The notes under the pieces were generated by a model that was not told where the DNA came from, ran no database searches, and was given only the letters and a program-made list of their open reading frames with translations. A program made the position numbers and the translations under genes. Below are positions 42,929 through 52,864 of a stretch of 64,000 bases of DNA, piece by piece (position 1 is the stretch's first letter; the number at the start of each line of letters is the position of its first letter). This stretch comes from Mangrovicoccus algicola (GTDB lineage Bacteria > Pseudomonadota > Alphaproteobacteria > Rhodobacterales > Rhodobacteraceae), in the NCBI RefSeq assembly GCF_014903745.1, contig NZ_JACVXA010000006.1, positions 60,127-124,126 of the forward strand, read 5' to 3'.

Positions 42929-45550
42929 ATGCGCACGCTTGATTACCAAGAGCGCGTGATGAAGGCGCTCGATACCTACCTTGCGGAACTGAAAACGCAG
43001 AAGGCCAAAGCGGATCAGGTCGAAGCTGTCGCTGCGGCAAATCCCGGCATTGAGATACCTATTCCTGATTTCGCGGCAGCAACTTGGGAAGAGCTGCGGA
43101 AGCAAACGGGGTTCCTGCCCACGCGGTTAGACAAGAAGACCAAAGACCCGATCCCGTTCTCTGAACGGAAGGACGGGATTGGTCGGTCAGTGCCCAATAT
43201 CACACTGAAAGTACCTACGGGCGGCGGCAAGACCTATCTCGCCGTCAACTCGATCTCTCGCATCCTAGGAAGCTACATAGGTTCGAACAGCGGCTTTGTG
43301 CTCTGGATCGTCCCGAACGAAGCCATCTACACCCAGACTCTTCGTCGCCTGAAGGATCGACAAGATCCTTATCGCCAAGTGCTGGATCGGGCGGCAGCTG
43401 GTCGCGTGAAGATCATGGAGAAGAATGATCGCCTGGATCGGCGCGACATTGACGCCAATCTCTGCGTTATGGTGCTGATGCTGCAATCGGCCAACCGTGA
43501 GACCCAGGACAGCTTGAAGATGTTCCGGGACCGTGGCGACGTTCATGGCTTCACGCCAATCGCACAGCAAGACAAACACGCGGAACTTCTTGAAGCGATA
43601 CCAAATCTTTCGACCTACGATCACGGCGACGCAGTTGTGCCGTGGGCGATGGTCAAAGACAGCTTGGGGAATGCGCTACGGATTATCCGACCGATTGTCG
43701 TGGTCGATGAAGGACAGAAGGCCGTGTCTGAACTGGCCTTCAAGACCCTGTACGGATTCAATCCTTCTTTCGTGCTCGAGCTGACGGCAACGCCGAAAGA
43801 TGTCGCTCCGTCGGCTACGAAGACAGGTCGATATGCAAACCTGTTGGTTGAGGTGACGGGCAAGGAGCTAGATCAGGAAGGCATGATCAAGATGCCCCTG
43901 AACCTCGATCCTCGGCAAAGCTCTGATTGGCACTCAACCCTTGATGTCGGCGTTACCAAGCTGCGCGAAGTCCAGGCTGCGGCAGAGGCATACGAAGCTG
44001 ATGGCGGGGACTACATTCGCCCTATCATGTTGGTTCAGGTCGAGCGCACGGGTGACGATCAGCGCGAGGGCGGGTTCATCCATGCCTTAGATGTGATGGA
44101 CCGGCTGAAACAACTTGGCTTCGATGAGGCTGAGGTCGCCATAAAAACGGCCCAGAGAAACGACCTAAAAGAGCCAGAGAATCAGGATCTTCTTTCGCCC
44201 ACCAACAGGGTGCGCGTCATCATCACCAAGCAGGCGCTGCAAGAGGGCTGGGACTGTCCGTTTGCTTACGTTCTATGCTCGTTGGCCGCCAGTAGCAATA
44301 TGAGCGCCATGACCCAGCTTGTGGGGCGCATTCTTCGTCAGCCCTACGCGCACAAGACCGATGTTCCAATTCTGGACGAGTGCCATGTCGTGACGCATCA
44401 CGCAGGAACAAGTGATGTGATCAAAGCCATCAAAGATGGGCTGGAGAAAGACGGCTTGTCTGACCTCGTGGTCACCACTCCAGGTGGCGAAGGGAGCGGG
44501 TCAAAGACTGGGATTGCGCGCGACGTTGCGCGACGTGACATCTTCGATCAGAAGGACATTTATCTGCCGAAAGTCCTCTGGGTCGAAGCGTCGGAAACTC
44601 GCGATTTCGATTACGATACAGACCTTCTGTCGCAGATCGACTGGACGAACTTCAAACCTGACGAGATGGTGAAGAAACTTCCGGCGAACCCGACGGAAGT
44701 AACGTCGCAGTTGCAACGCTTCAGTCTCAGTGGTCCTGATGGCAAAATCGTCAATGAGGACGGCGATGTTATCTCCGAAAGCATGGTGTTCGATCCGGTT
44801 TTTGTCACCAGATCTATTTCGGACATCGTTCCGAACGCCTTTACCGCACGCGGTATCGTGTCTGATCTGCTCGTTGCTCTGGATGGCGTTGGTTACGACG
44901 CGGAAAAGCGGGGCAAACATGCCGGATTGATCCTGACGGAATTACGTAAGGCTTTGGAGGCGATGCGCTCCGCGACAGCCGAAGCGCTGTTCAGGTCTCT
45001 GGTCGGGTCCGGTGAAATCCAGTTCCGTTTGCGTGTGGATGGCCGGAATTGGCAGATGCCGTCCAAGGACATCACGCTTCAGCCCTCTAATTCTGCACCT
45101 CTGCTGAACGACAAGCATCAGCCCATGGCGAAGAGCCTTTTCGAACTGAACTACCGGGCTGACTTCAATGATGATGAAGCAAAGGTGGCCGTTCACCTGG
45201 ACGGAGCAGCTACGGTGACCTGGTGGCACCGAAACGTCGCGAGGCATCAGTACGGCCTGCAAGGTTGGAGAAGAGGCCGTATTTACCCGGACTTCGTGTT
45301 CGCGGCGAGCACCGCCAACGGAGGCAAGCGACTGGTTGCCTTGGAGACCAAAGGCGATCAACTCGCCGGAAATCTAGACACGGCGTACAAGAAGAGCGTC
45401 CTGGATGTCCTTACGGACGGCTTTGCGTGGGAGCACACTCCACCGGCAGGCCAAATGCAATTAGTGAATGATGACGGTTCTGTTGTCGAATGTGCTCTGG
45501 TCTTGATGAGCGACATTGATGCGAAGTTGCCTGACTTGATCGACCCATAG
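42929..45550 (+). CDS. Type III restriction endonuclease Res subunit
   Basis: Superfamily 2 helicase-nuclease of 873 residues. Walker A is LKVPTGGGKTYLAVNSI, the DEAD-like box reads VVDEGQKA, and motif VI-like QLVGRILRQPYA closes the helicase. The C-terminal PD-(D/E)xK nuclease core is YPDFVFAAS...LVALETKGDQL. With Mod it cuts DNA at two head-to-head unmethylated sites. The frame is intact, so the system looks functional. Starts 3 bp after Mod, with a GAGAAGG ribosome site in the Mod end. Confidence 0.93.
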   Translation: MRTLDYQERVMKALDTYLAELKTQKAKADQVEAVAAANPGIEIPIPDFAAATWEELRKQTGFLPTRLDKKTKDPIPFSERKDGIGRSVPNITLKVPTGGGKTYLAVNSISRILGSYIGSNSGFVLWIVPNEAIYTQTLRRLKDRQDPYRQVLDRAAAGRVKIMEKNDRLDRRDIDANLCVMVLMLQSANRETQDSLKMFRDRGDVHGFTPIAQQDKHAELLEAIPNLSTYDHGDAVVPWAMVKDSLGNALRIIRPIVVVDEGQKAVSELAFKTLYGFNPSFVLELTATPKDVAPSATKTGRYANLLVEVTGKELDQEGMIKMPLNLDPRQSSDWHSTLDVGVTKLREVQAAAEAYEADGGDYIRPIMLVQVERTGDDQREGGFIHALDVMDRLKQLGFDEAEVAIKTAQRNDLKEPENQDLLSPTNRVRVIITKQALQEGWDCPFAYVLCSLAASSNMSAMTQLVGRILRQPYAHKTDVPILDECHVVTHHAGTSDVIKAIKDGLEKDGLSDLVVTTPGGEGSGSKTGIARDVARRDIFDQKDIYLPKVLWVEASETRDFDYDTDLLSQIDWTNFKPDEMVKKLPANPTEVTSQLQRFSLSGPDGKIVNEDGDVISESMVFDPVFVTRSISDIVPNAFTARGIVSDLLVALDGVGYDAEKRGKHAGLILTELRKALEAMRSATAEALFRSLVGSGEIQFRLRVDGRNWQMPSKDITLQPSNSAPLLNDKHQPMAKSLFELNYRADFNDDEAKVAVHLDGAATVTWWHRNVARHQYGLQGWRRGRIYPDFVFAASTANGGKRLVALETKGDQLAGNLDTAYKKSVLDVLTDGFAWEHTPPAGQMQLVNDDGSVVECALVLMSDIDAKLPDLIDP

Positions 45551-45931
45551 CGGAAAGAAAAGAAGGTGTTGATGCCGACACGCTCGCAAGATGATCGGGC
45601 TAGCTCCCACCGTGCAACGGTGGGGGATTGGCGCGAGTAGCGCCAGCGAGATTTGTCGGCGTCAAGCGCAGAGTAAAGGTTTCGCGCACCGACGAGCCCG
45701 GCCCGCCGCAGGAGGGGAGAAAATGCAGGCCAGTGACTGCGTTTTCAGGGTGCAGGAGGGAACAGGAAGTTTGTCTTGTCCAGGGCGCCAGCCCTAGACG
45801 GAACTTTCTGTGTGCTGAATACCCGAGGTAGACACCTTGTTTTAGTCGCCTTCACGATGACATGCTGGATGGCATGCGGATCGACTTCTCATAATTAATT
45901 CTCAAGAAAATCAATCACTTACGGTGGTAAG
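45551..45931. other. Region between restriction genes and tRNA-Ser
   Basis: About 380 bp without a convincing gene. The only clear signal is a hairpin at 45606-45624. The far end approaches the element boundary at the tRNA 3' end. The open frames present have no recognisable content. Confidence 0.5.
45606..45624 (+). terminator. Hairpin after restriction operon
   Basis: CCCACCG-TGCAA-CGGTGGG perfect 7-bp stem, 55 bp after the Res stop. No strong T-run follows, so termination may be Rho-assisted. Confidence 0.5.
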
Positions 45932-45945
45932 TGGCGGAGACGAAG
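45932..45945. repeat. Attachment repeat inside tRNA-Ser 3' end
   Basis: TGGCGGAGACGAAG, the partner of the copy at 32615-32628. It covers CCA, the discriminator and most of the acceptor 3' strand. Confidence 0.8.
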
Positions 45946-46021
45946 GGATTCGAACCCTCGAGACCCTTCCGGGCCTACTCCCTTAGCAGGGGAGCGCCTT
46001 CGACCACTCGGCCACGTCTCC
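45932..46021 (-). tRNA. tRNA-Ser (anticodon GCT)
   Basis: Reading the minus strand, the acceptor stem GGAGACG pairs with CGTCTCC, the D arm contains GCCGAGTGGTCGAAGGC, and the anticodon stem-loop is CTCCC-CTGCTAA-GGGAG, giving GCT. A long variable arm typical of serine tRNA (TAGGCCCGGAAGGGTCTC) is followed by the T arm GGTTCGAATCCC. Discriminator G and an encoded CCA are at the end. The 3' 14 bases are the attachment site of the integrative element on the left; the tRNA is left intact by it. Confidence 0.97.
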
Positions 46022-46028
46022 GCCGACG

Positions 46029-46058
46029 CGTATAGCCCAGCAAGTCATGGATATACAA
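46029..46058 (-). promoter_or_regulatory. Probable tRNA-Ser promoter
   Basis: On the minus strand TTGTAT (46053-46058) and TATACG (46029-46034) are separated by 18 bases, just upstream of the tRNA 5' end at 46021. Confidence 0.4.
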
Positions 46059-46372
46059 GGCAGAAACTCCATTTTCTTCGCCTTTCGGACACCTAACCCC
46101 AAGGCATTGAAATCGCTAAGAAAGGCCGTATCTACCTCCTGTTTGCCGCGCGTTTGCGGGGGAAGCGCGGCGCATCCGGAGGGGCGGGGAAATGGCGCCG
46201 CGCGGTGGGCCCCGACCGGCCATCCGCCCCGCTTCGGGTCACGGCATCCAAAGCCCCCCGGCCTCGTCGCGACACGCCGGGATGCGACCCGTCGGAGCGG
46301 AACGATAAACCTTTCGATCTTACCCCAGCAGCATGTAGCCTGTCCCCGGGTGATCAAACAGGAGGGACCCCT
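46059..46372. other. Intergenic region before arylsulfatase gene
   Basis: About 310 bp with no supported gene. It should contain the sulfatase promoter; I could not assign boxes with confidence. Confidence 0.4.
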
Positions 46373-47878
46373 ATGAAACGCATGACGGGCCTGATCACGG
46401 CCCTGACCCTCGCCGCCGGCGCAAGCCAGGCCCAGGAGGGCGAGAAACCCAATATCCTGGTCATCATGGGCGACGATATCGGCTGGTACAATACCAGCGC
46501 CTACAATCTGGGGGTCATGGGATACCAGACGCCCAATATCGACAGCATTGCCCGCGACGGCATCCTGTTCACCGATGCCTATGGCCAGCAGAGCTGCACC
46601 GCCGGGCGCGCCGCCTTCATCACCGGCCAGTCGCCCAAGCGCACGGGCCTGCTGAAGATCGGCATGCCGGGCGATCCGATCGGACTTCAGCCCGAGGATC
46701 CCACCATCGCGGAAATGCTGAAGCCGATGGGCTATGCCACCGGGCAGTTCGGCAAGAACCACCTGGGCGACCTGGACGAGTTCCTGCCGACCAATCACGG
46801 CTTCGACGAATTCTTCGGCAATCTCTACCATCTCAATGCCGAGGAAGAGCCGGAGAATCCCGACTATCCGCAGGACCCGGAATTCCGGGAAAACTTCGGC
46901 CCGCGCGGCGTGCTGAAGGCCACGGCGGATGGCGAGATCGAGGATACCGGTCCGCTGACCAGGAAGCGGATGGAGACGGTGGACGAGGAATTCCTGACCG
47001 CGGCCGTCGATTTCATCCAGCGCCAGGAGGAGTCGGATACGCCCTGGTTCGTCTGGTTCAACACCACGCGGATGCATATCTTCACCCATCTCAAGGAAGA
47101 GAGCCAGGGCGCCACGGGTCTGGGCATCTATGCCGACGGCATGGTCGAACATGACGGCATGATCGGCGAGCTGCTGGGCAAGCTGGACGAGATGGGCGCC
47201 GCCGACAACACCATCGTCATCTACACCACCGATAACGGCGCCGAGAAATTCAGCTGGCCCGATGGCGGCACCTCGCCCTTCCGCGGCGAGAAGGCCACCA
47301 CCTGGGAAGGCGGGACCCGCGTGCCCTTCATGATCAAGTGGCCCGGACATATCGAGGGCGGCCAGATCTCCAACGAGATCCTGTCGCTGGAGGACATGTT
47401 CCCGACGCTGGTCGCCGCGGCGGGCGAGCCGGAGATCAAGGAGAAGCTGCTGGAAGGCTACCAGGCCGGGGACAAGAGCTTCAACGTCCATCTCGACGGC
47501 TACAACCTGCTGCCCCACCTGACCGGGCAGGCCGGCGAGGGGGACGCCTGGCCGCGCAACCAGTATTTCGCCTGGGTCGATGACGGCACCCTGGGCGCGG
47601 TGCGCTTCGGCCGCTACAAGGCCAATTTCAGCACGCAGGAGCATGAGGGCGTCGATGCCTGGTTCGAAGGCCAGACCGCGCACAAGGCCCCGATCTTCAT
47701 CGACCTGCGCGCCGATCCCTTCGAGATGGCCCCCGAAACCTCGTCCTATTACGACGACTGGATCGTGCGCCGCATGTTCGCCATCGCCCCGACGGTGGAG
47801 ATCGTGAAAGAGCACATGGCCACTTTCGAGGACTATCCGCCGCGTCAGGAATCGGGCTCTTTCACGCCCAAGCAGTGA
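46373..47878 (+). CDS. Exported arylsulfatase
   Basis: Formylglycine-dependent sulfatase of 501 residues that would release sulfate from sulfate esters in the periplasm. A signal peptide is seen (MKRMTGLITALTLAAGASQA, residues 1-20). The metal/active site starts PNILVIMGDDIGWYN, and the formylglycine motif is QSCTAGRAAFITGQ (C-T-A-G-R variant of C-x-P/A-S-R). TTDNGAEKFSWPDGG contains the Asp/Asn metal ligands, and FRGEKATTWEGGTRVPF is the usual C-terminal core block. The ATG at 46373 has a GGAGGG site. An anaerobic or oxygen-dependent maturase is not in the window. Confidence 0.93.
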   Translation: MKRMTGLITALTLAAGASQAQEGEKPNILVIMGDDIGWYNTSAYNLGVMGYQTPNIDSIARDGILFTDAYGQQSCTAGRAAFITGQSPKRTGLLKIGMPGDPIGLQPEDPTIAEMLKPMGYATGQFGKNHLGDLDEFLPTNHGFDEFFGNLYHLNAEEEPENPDYPQDPEFRENFGPRGVLKATADGEIEDTGPLTRKRMETVDEEFLTAAVDFIQRQEESDTPWFVWFNTTRMHIFTHLKEESQGATGLGIYADGMVEHDGMIGELLGKLDEMGAADNTIVIYTTDNGAEKFSWPDGGTSPFRGEKATTWEGGTRVPFMIKWPGHIEGGQISNEILSLEDMFPTLVAAAGEPEIKEKLLEGYQAGDKSFNVHLDGYNLLPHLTGQAGEGDAWPRNQYFAWVDDGTLGAVRFGRYKANFSTQEHEGVDAWFEGQTAHKAPIFIDLRADPFEMAPETSSYYDDWIVRRMFAIAPTVEIVKEHMATFEDYPPRQESGSFTPKQ

Positions 47879-47898
47879 GGCGCCACGCATCACGGAAC

Positions 47899-47930
47899 GG
47901 GGCCGCCTTGCCGGGCGGCCCCTTTTTCTT
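47899..47930 (+). terminator. Intrinsic terminator after arylsulfatase
   Basis: GGGGCCGCC-TTGCCG-GGCGGCCCC perfect 9-bp stem followed by TTTTTCTTTT, 20 bp after the stop codon. Confidence 0.9.
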
Positions 47931-47979
47931 TTCCGCTTTTGCCTCTGCTCCCGCCATTGCCCGCATCCCGCAACGCGAA

Positions 47980-48001
47980 GGGGCGCCCCGAAGGACGCCC
48001 C
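47980..48001 (-). terminator. Hairpin after Deg protease gene
   Basis: GGGGCG / CGCCCC stem just beyond the protease stop on the minus strand. T-run is poor, so this is a tentative terminator. Confidence 0.35.
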
Positions 48002-48029
48002 TGCATGGGTCGGGAGGGACCGGCGCGGA

Positions 48030-49487
<1,458 letters not shown>

Positions 49488-49666
49488 AAGCGCCTCCTTG
49501 AGATGATGCCCGCGCGGCCTGCCGGCCGCGCTATCCGCCGCGAATGCGCGCATGATAGCCCAGACCGTCCCCCTGTGGGCAAGAGCTTGCCGAAAACATA
49601 ACCGTCACGCATTCATCACTTCCCTGCGACGCTTTCCGGCAGGACCGGCCTGTGGAAAGGTCATGA

Positions 49667-49691
49667 GAAAAGGGCGGCCCCGGGGCCGCCC
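49667..49691 (-). terminator. Intrinsic terminator after cytochrome c gene
   Basis: GGGCGGCCCC-GGGGCCGCCC palindrome just beyond the cytochrome stop on the minus strand, followed by a CTTTTCTC tract. Confidence 0.75.
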
Positions 49692-49717
49692 GCAAGAGAT
49701 CCGCCGGGGCGTCCGGC

Positions 49718-50230
49718 TCAGGGCACGGATTGCAGATAGGCCACCAGGTCGGCGCGGTCCTCGATCTTCTTGAGCCCGGCGAAGGCCATCTTGTTGCCCG
49801 GGATGTAGCCTTTGGGATTTTCCAGCCAGTGATCCAGCGCCTCCGGCGTCCAGTCGCCGCCATGTCCGGCCAGCGCGTCGGAATAGGCGAAGCCCTCCAC
49901 CCCGCCGATGGCGCGCCCGACCACGCCATCCAGATGCGGACCGGTGCCATTGGTGCCGTCAAGCTTGTGGCAGGCCCTGCACTTGGCATAGACCCTCTCG
50001 CCCGATGCCGGATCGGCGGAGGCCAGCAGGGTGGCGAAATCGACCTGCTCCTCCGGCGCGGCGTCGCCCTCCTCGGCGCCGGTGTCGATCACATAGGCCT
50101 GTTCCCCCTCCGCGCCATGTCCGCCGCCGGTGTGATACAGCAGCTCTCCGGCCCAGCCGCCGAGCAGGAAGACCAGAAAGGTCCCGCACAGCCCCGCCGC
50201 CACCTTGGTGAATGTCATCGTGTCGAACAT
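49718..50230 (-). CDS. cycM: Membrane-anchored cytochrome c (CycM type)
   Basis: A 170-residue c-type cytochrome that shuttles electrons from the bc1 complex to cytochrome aa3 oxidase in related Rhodobacteraceae. An uncleaved N-terminal membrane anchor ([22 protein letters not shown]) is followed by an acidic Ala/Glu linker, then the heme site [10 protein letters not shown] (CxxCH) and the axial-methionine region [14 protein letters not shown]. The ATG at 50230 has a GGGGGAGC site. Divergent from prephenate dehydratase. Confidence 0.9.
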   Translation of the reverse strand: MFDTMTFTKVAAGLCGTFLVFLLGGWAGELLYHTGGGHGAEGEQAYVIDTGAEEGDAAPEEQVDFATLLASADPASGERVYAKCRACHKLDGTNGTGPHLDGVVGRAIGGVEGFAYSDALAGHGGDWTPEALDHWLENPKGYIPGNKMAFAGLKKIEDRADLVAYLQSVP

Positions 50231-50366
50231 TCGCTCCCCCTGGGTTTCGTTGACCGACTGTAGCGGCTTACATCCGTTCACATCAAGGTGTAGGTCCGCC
50301 TCGGAACGCGCAATCTGCATGTCTGCGACGGCGCCTTCCGCAGAAGACCACAGAAGGAATGAAGGC

Positions 50367-51221
50367 ATGGCAAACTACATCGCGTTCCAGGGGGAACCCG
50401 GCGCCTATTCGCATCAGGCCTGCCGCGAGGCGCGCCCGGATCACCAGCCCCTGCCCTGCCGGACCTTCGAGGACGTCTTCGACGCGATGCATTCGGGCAA
50501 GGCGCAGCTGGCGCTTCTGCCGATCGAGAACACCACCTATGGCCGCGTCGCCGATATCCACCGGCTGCTGCCGGGATCGGGGCTGCACATCATCGACGAG
50601 GCCTATGTGCGGGTGCATATCAACCTGCTGGCGGTGAAGGGCGCGACGCTGCGCGAGGTGAAGACCGCGCGGTCGATGTCGGTCCTGCTGGGGCAGTGCA
50701 GCGAGTTCCTGCGCGCCAACGGCATCGAGGGCGAGAACTGGTCCGACAATGCCGGCGCGGCGCGCGACGTGGCGACGCTGGGCGAGCGCTCGGTGGCGGC
50801 GCTGGCCTCGGAACTGGCGGGCGAGATCTACGGGCTCGACGTGATCGCGCGCCATATCGAGGACCAGTCCAACAACACCACCCGCTTCCTGGTCATGGAT
50901 CACCACCCCGACCATTCCCGCCGCGGCAGCCACGGGATGATCACCTCCTTCATCTTCCAGGTCCGCAACATCCCCGCCGCGCTCTACAAGGCGATGGGCG
51001 GTTTCGCGACCAACGGCGTCAACATGACCAAGCTGGAAAGCTACATGGTCGGCGGCTCCTTCACCGCGACCCAGTTCTTCGCCGAGATCGAGGGCCATCC
51101 CGAGGATGCCGCCGTCATGCGCGCGCTGGACGAACTGCGCTACTTCACCTCGCGGGTGGAGATCATGGGCGTCTATCCGGCCGCCGCCCGGCGCCGGGAG
51201 ATCGCCCTGGCCGGGGAATGA
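50367..51221 (+). CDS. pheA: Prephenate dehydratase
   Basis: Converts prephenate to phenylpyruvate in phenylalanine synthesis. The 284-residue protein has the catalytic domain ([39 protein letters not shown], and the NTTRFLVM motif with the conserved Thr-Arg) and a C-terminal ACT regulatory domain ([41 protein letters not shown]) for phenylalanine feedback. There is no chorismate mutase domain. An AAGGAATGAAGG site precedes the ATG. Confidence 0.95.
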   Translation: MANYIAFQGEPGAYSHQACREARPDHQPLPCRTFEDVFDAMHSGKAQLALLPIENTTYGRVADIHRLLPGSGLHIIDEAYVRVHINLLAVKGATLREVKTARSMSVLLGQCSEFLRANGIEGENWSDNAGAARDVATLGERSVAALASELAGEIYGLDVIARHIEDQSNNTTRFLVMDHHPDHSRRGSHGMITSFIFQVRNIPAALYKAMGGFATNGVNMTKLESYMVGGSFTATQFFAEIEGHPEDAAVMRALDELRYFTSRVEIMGVYPAAARRREIALAGE

Positions 51222-51260
51222 CCCCTGCCCCGGTCCCGCGGCGGCGGGACCGGCGGCCGC

Positions 51261-51716
51261 TCAGGCCAGGCCCAGGCGGCTGCGGGTGAAGGCAGTGATG
51301 CGTCCGTGCAGCTTCTGCTCGACCCTGTGCTGCGCCACGCGCAGCGGCTGCAGCATCAGGCGCCCGGCAATGCCCCGCGCGGCGATGGCGATGTCATAGG
51401 CGATGGTGCAGCTTTCCGGCCCCGCCGCCGCGATGTCGATCACCACCTCGCCATGGATGCCGTCGGATTCATAGGCCAGCACCATGCCGCGATCGGGACG
51501 GATCTGCGTCACGCGCAGCGTGACGTTGCGGTGAATGCCCTTCACCCCGACCCCCAGTTTCCAGATGGTGTCCGTCCCGTCGGGCCAGCCGGGCGTGACC
51601 TCGTTCACCTGCACGCCCTGGCTGCGCAGGATGCGGGTCAGCCCCTCCGGGTCGGCCAGCGCGGCATGGGCCGCCGCGGCGGGCACCGGATAGGTCTCTT
51701 GGCTCCTGAGATTCAT
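51261..51716 (-). CDS. SRPBCC-fold hydrophobic-ligand protein
   Basis: A 151-residue protein that looks like the polyketide-cyclase/START-like SRPBCC fold: it begins LRSQETYPVPAAAAHAALAD, has alternating beta segments (VTLRVTQIRPDRGMVLAYES, CTIAYDIAIAARG) and ends in a long helix (LRVAQHRVEQKLHGRITAFT). Such proteins bind lipids or other hydrophobic ligands. It follows nudC by 12 bp on the same strand, probably co-transcribed. Function unknown. Confidence 0.8.
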   Translation of the reverse strand: MNLRSQETYPVPAAAAHAALADPEGLTRILRSQGVQVNEVTPGWPDGTDTIWKLGVGVKGIHRNVTLRVTQIRPDRGMVLAYESDGIHGEVVIDIAAAGPESCTIAYDIAIAARGIAGRLMLQPLRVAQHRVEQKLHGRITAFTRSRLGLA

Positions 51717-51728
51717 CTCATGTCTCCG

Positions 51729-52715
51729 TCAGGCGGCAGGGGGAAGGGTCGGACCGGGCGACAGCAGGTCCAGCCGGTCCGCAAGCCAGTGGTCCAGGAC
51801 AGCCCGGGCAATCGCCCCCGGCCTGGCCGGGGCAATCAGGGGATGGGCGCCGCGGAAGGCCTGGGCGAGCTCCTCGCGGCTGATCCAGCGGGCATCCTCC
51901 AGCTCCTCGGGATCCAGCGTGATCTCCTCGTCCAGCGCCTCCGCCGTCCAGGCGGTCATCAGCTGCGTGGGAAAGGGCCAGGGCTGGCTGGCAAGATAGC
52001 GCACCGCGCCGACCCGGATGCCGGCCTCCTCCAGAACCTCGCGGCGCACCGCCGCCTCGGGCGTCTCGCCCGGTTCGACGAACCCCGCCAGCAGCGAATA
52101 CATGCCCGGCGGCCAGGGCGCGTTGCGCCCCAGCAGGACCCGGTTGCCGCGCGTCACCAGCATGATGACCACCGGATCGGTGCGCGGGTAATGCTCGGCC
52201 CCGCAGGCGGGGCAGCGGCGGGTCCAGCCCCCCGCGGCCATGGCCGAACCCGTGCCGCAGCGGGCGCAGAACCCGTGCGTGCCGTGCCATTGGGTCAGCG
52301 CCCGCGCCAGCGCCGCGATCTCCGCCTCCCGCGGGCCGAGCCGTGTCATCACCGCGCGCAGCTCGGCAAAGCGGGTGCCGGAGGGAAACAGGGGATGCGC
52401 CTGCTCGGAGAGATCCGCGAAGCGGTCGAACCCCTCCGCCTGCGCATCGGCCGCCTGCCAGTCCGGCAGGTCGCAGGCGAAGACCGGCGCGCCCCCGGAC
52501 AGCCCCAGGAAGATCATCGCCGCGCCCGCGGGGGCCAGCCCCGGGGCCTGCGGATGCAGCCATCCCAGCCGGTCGGCCGGATCGCCCGCAACCAGCACCT
52601 TGCCCCGCCACAGCGGCAGGACCCGCGCCTCCGCGCGCCGCAGCAGCCCTGCAGCCTCCCCGCGCAGATGCGCGGCCCGGTCCAGGTCGCTTCCCTCAAA
52701 GCAGTAACTTTTCAT
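51729..52715 (-). CDS. nudC: NADH pyrophosphatase / RNA decapping hydrolase NudC
   Basis: Nudix hydrolase of 328 residues that splits NADH and removes NAD caps from RNA. The N-terminal NUDIX-like domain is followed by a four-cysteine zinc ribbon (FCARCGTGS ... RRCPACGAEHYPR) and the Nudix box GFVEPGETPEAAVRREVLEEAGI (E at REVLEEAG). The NudC-specific SQPWPFPTQLM follows the box. All key residues are intact and length is normal for alphaproteobacteria. Confidence 0.94.
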   Translation of the reverse strand: MKSYCFEGSDLDRAAHLRGEAAGLLRRAEARVLPLWRGKVLVAGDPADRLGWLHPQAPGLAPAGAAMIFLGLSGGAPVFACDLPDWQAADAQAEGFDRFADLSEQAHPLFPSGTRFAELRAVMTRLGPREAEIAALARALTQWHGTHGFCARCGTGSAMAAGGWTRRCPACGAEHYPRTDPVVIMLVTRGNRVLLGRNAPWPPGMYSLLAGFVEPGETPEAAVRREVLEEAGIRVGAVRYLASQPWPFPTQLMTAWTAEALDEEITLDPEELEDARWISREELAQAFRGAHPLIAPARPGAIARAVLDHWLADRLDLLSPGPTLPPAA

Positions 52716-52864
52716 GAGCGCAAAGCTATCTCCGGGCCGCGCGGTTTCATCGGCGTCCGAATGACACAGGCACGCCGCGCTTGCAAACCGCGGCCTGCTG
52801 CGGCCCTTATGGGACTGCCCCGGCCAGCACCCCGGCTGCGGGAACGCCGCTTGCAGGAGACGCC

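Larger units (their letters stand above)
32615..45945. mobile_element. Integrative mobilizable element at tRNA-Ser
   Basis: A 13.3-kb segment bounded by the direct repeat TGGCGGAGACGAAG, one copy being the last 14 bases (with CCA) of tRNA-Ser(GCT). It holds an integrase next to the distal repeat, an AlpA-like regulator, a Rep_trans-type initiator, a relaxase and MobC but no visible type IV secretion genes, and cargo including a type III restriction-modification system. Base composition is lower in GC than the flanks, especially around 41.5-45 kb. Mobilizable rather than self-transmissible is inferred from the missing conjugation genes. Confidence 0.85.

Noticed and set aside
45591..45831. Small plus-strand frames between Res and tRNA-Ser
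   Set aside because: They overlap a hairpin and have no recognisable composition, ribosome site or homology.
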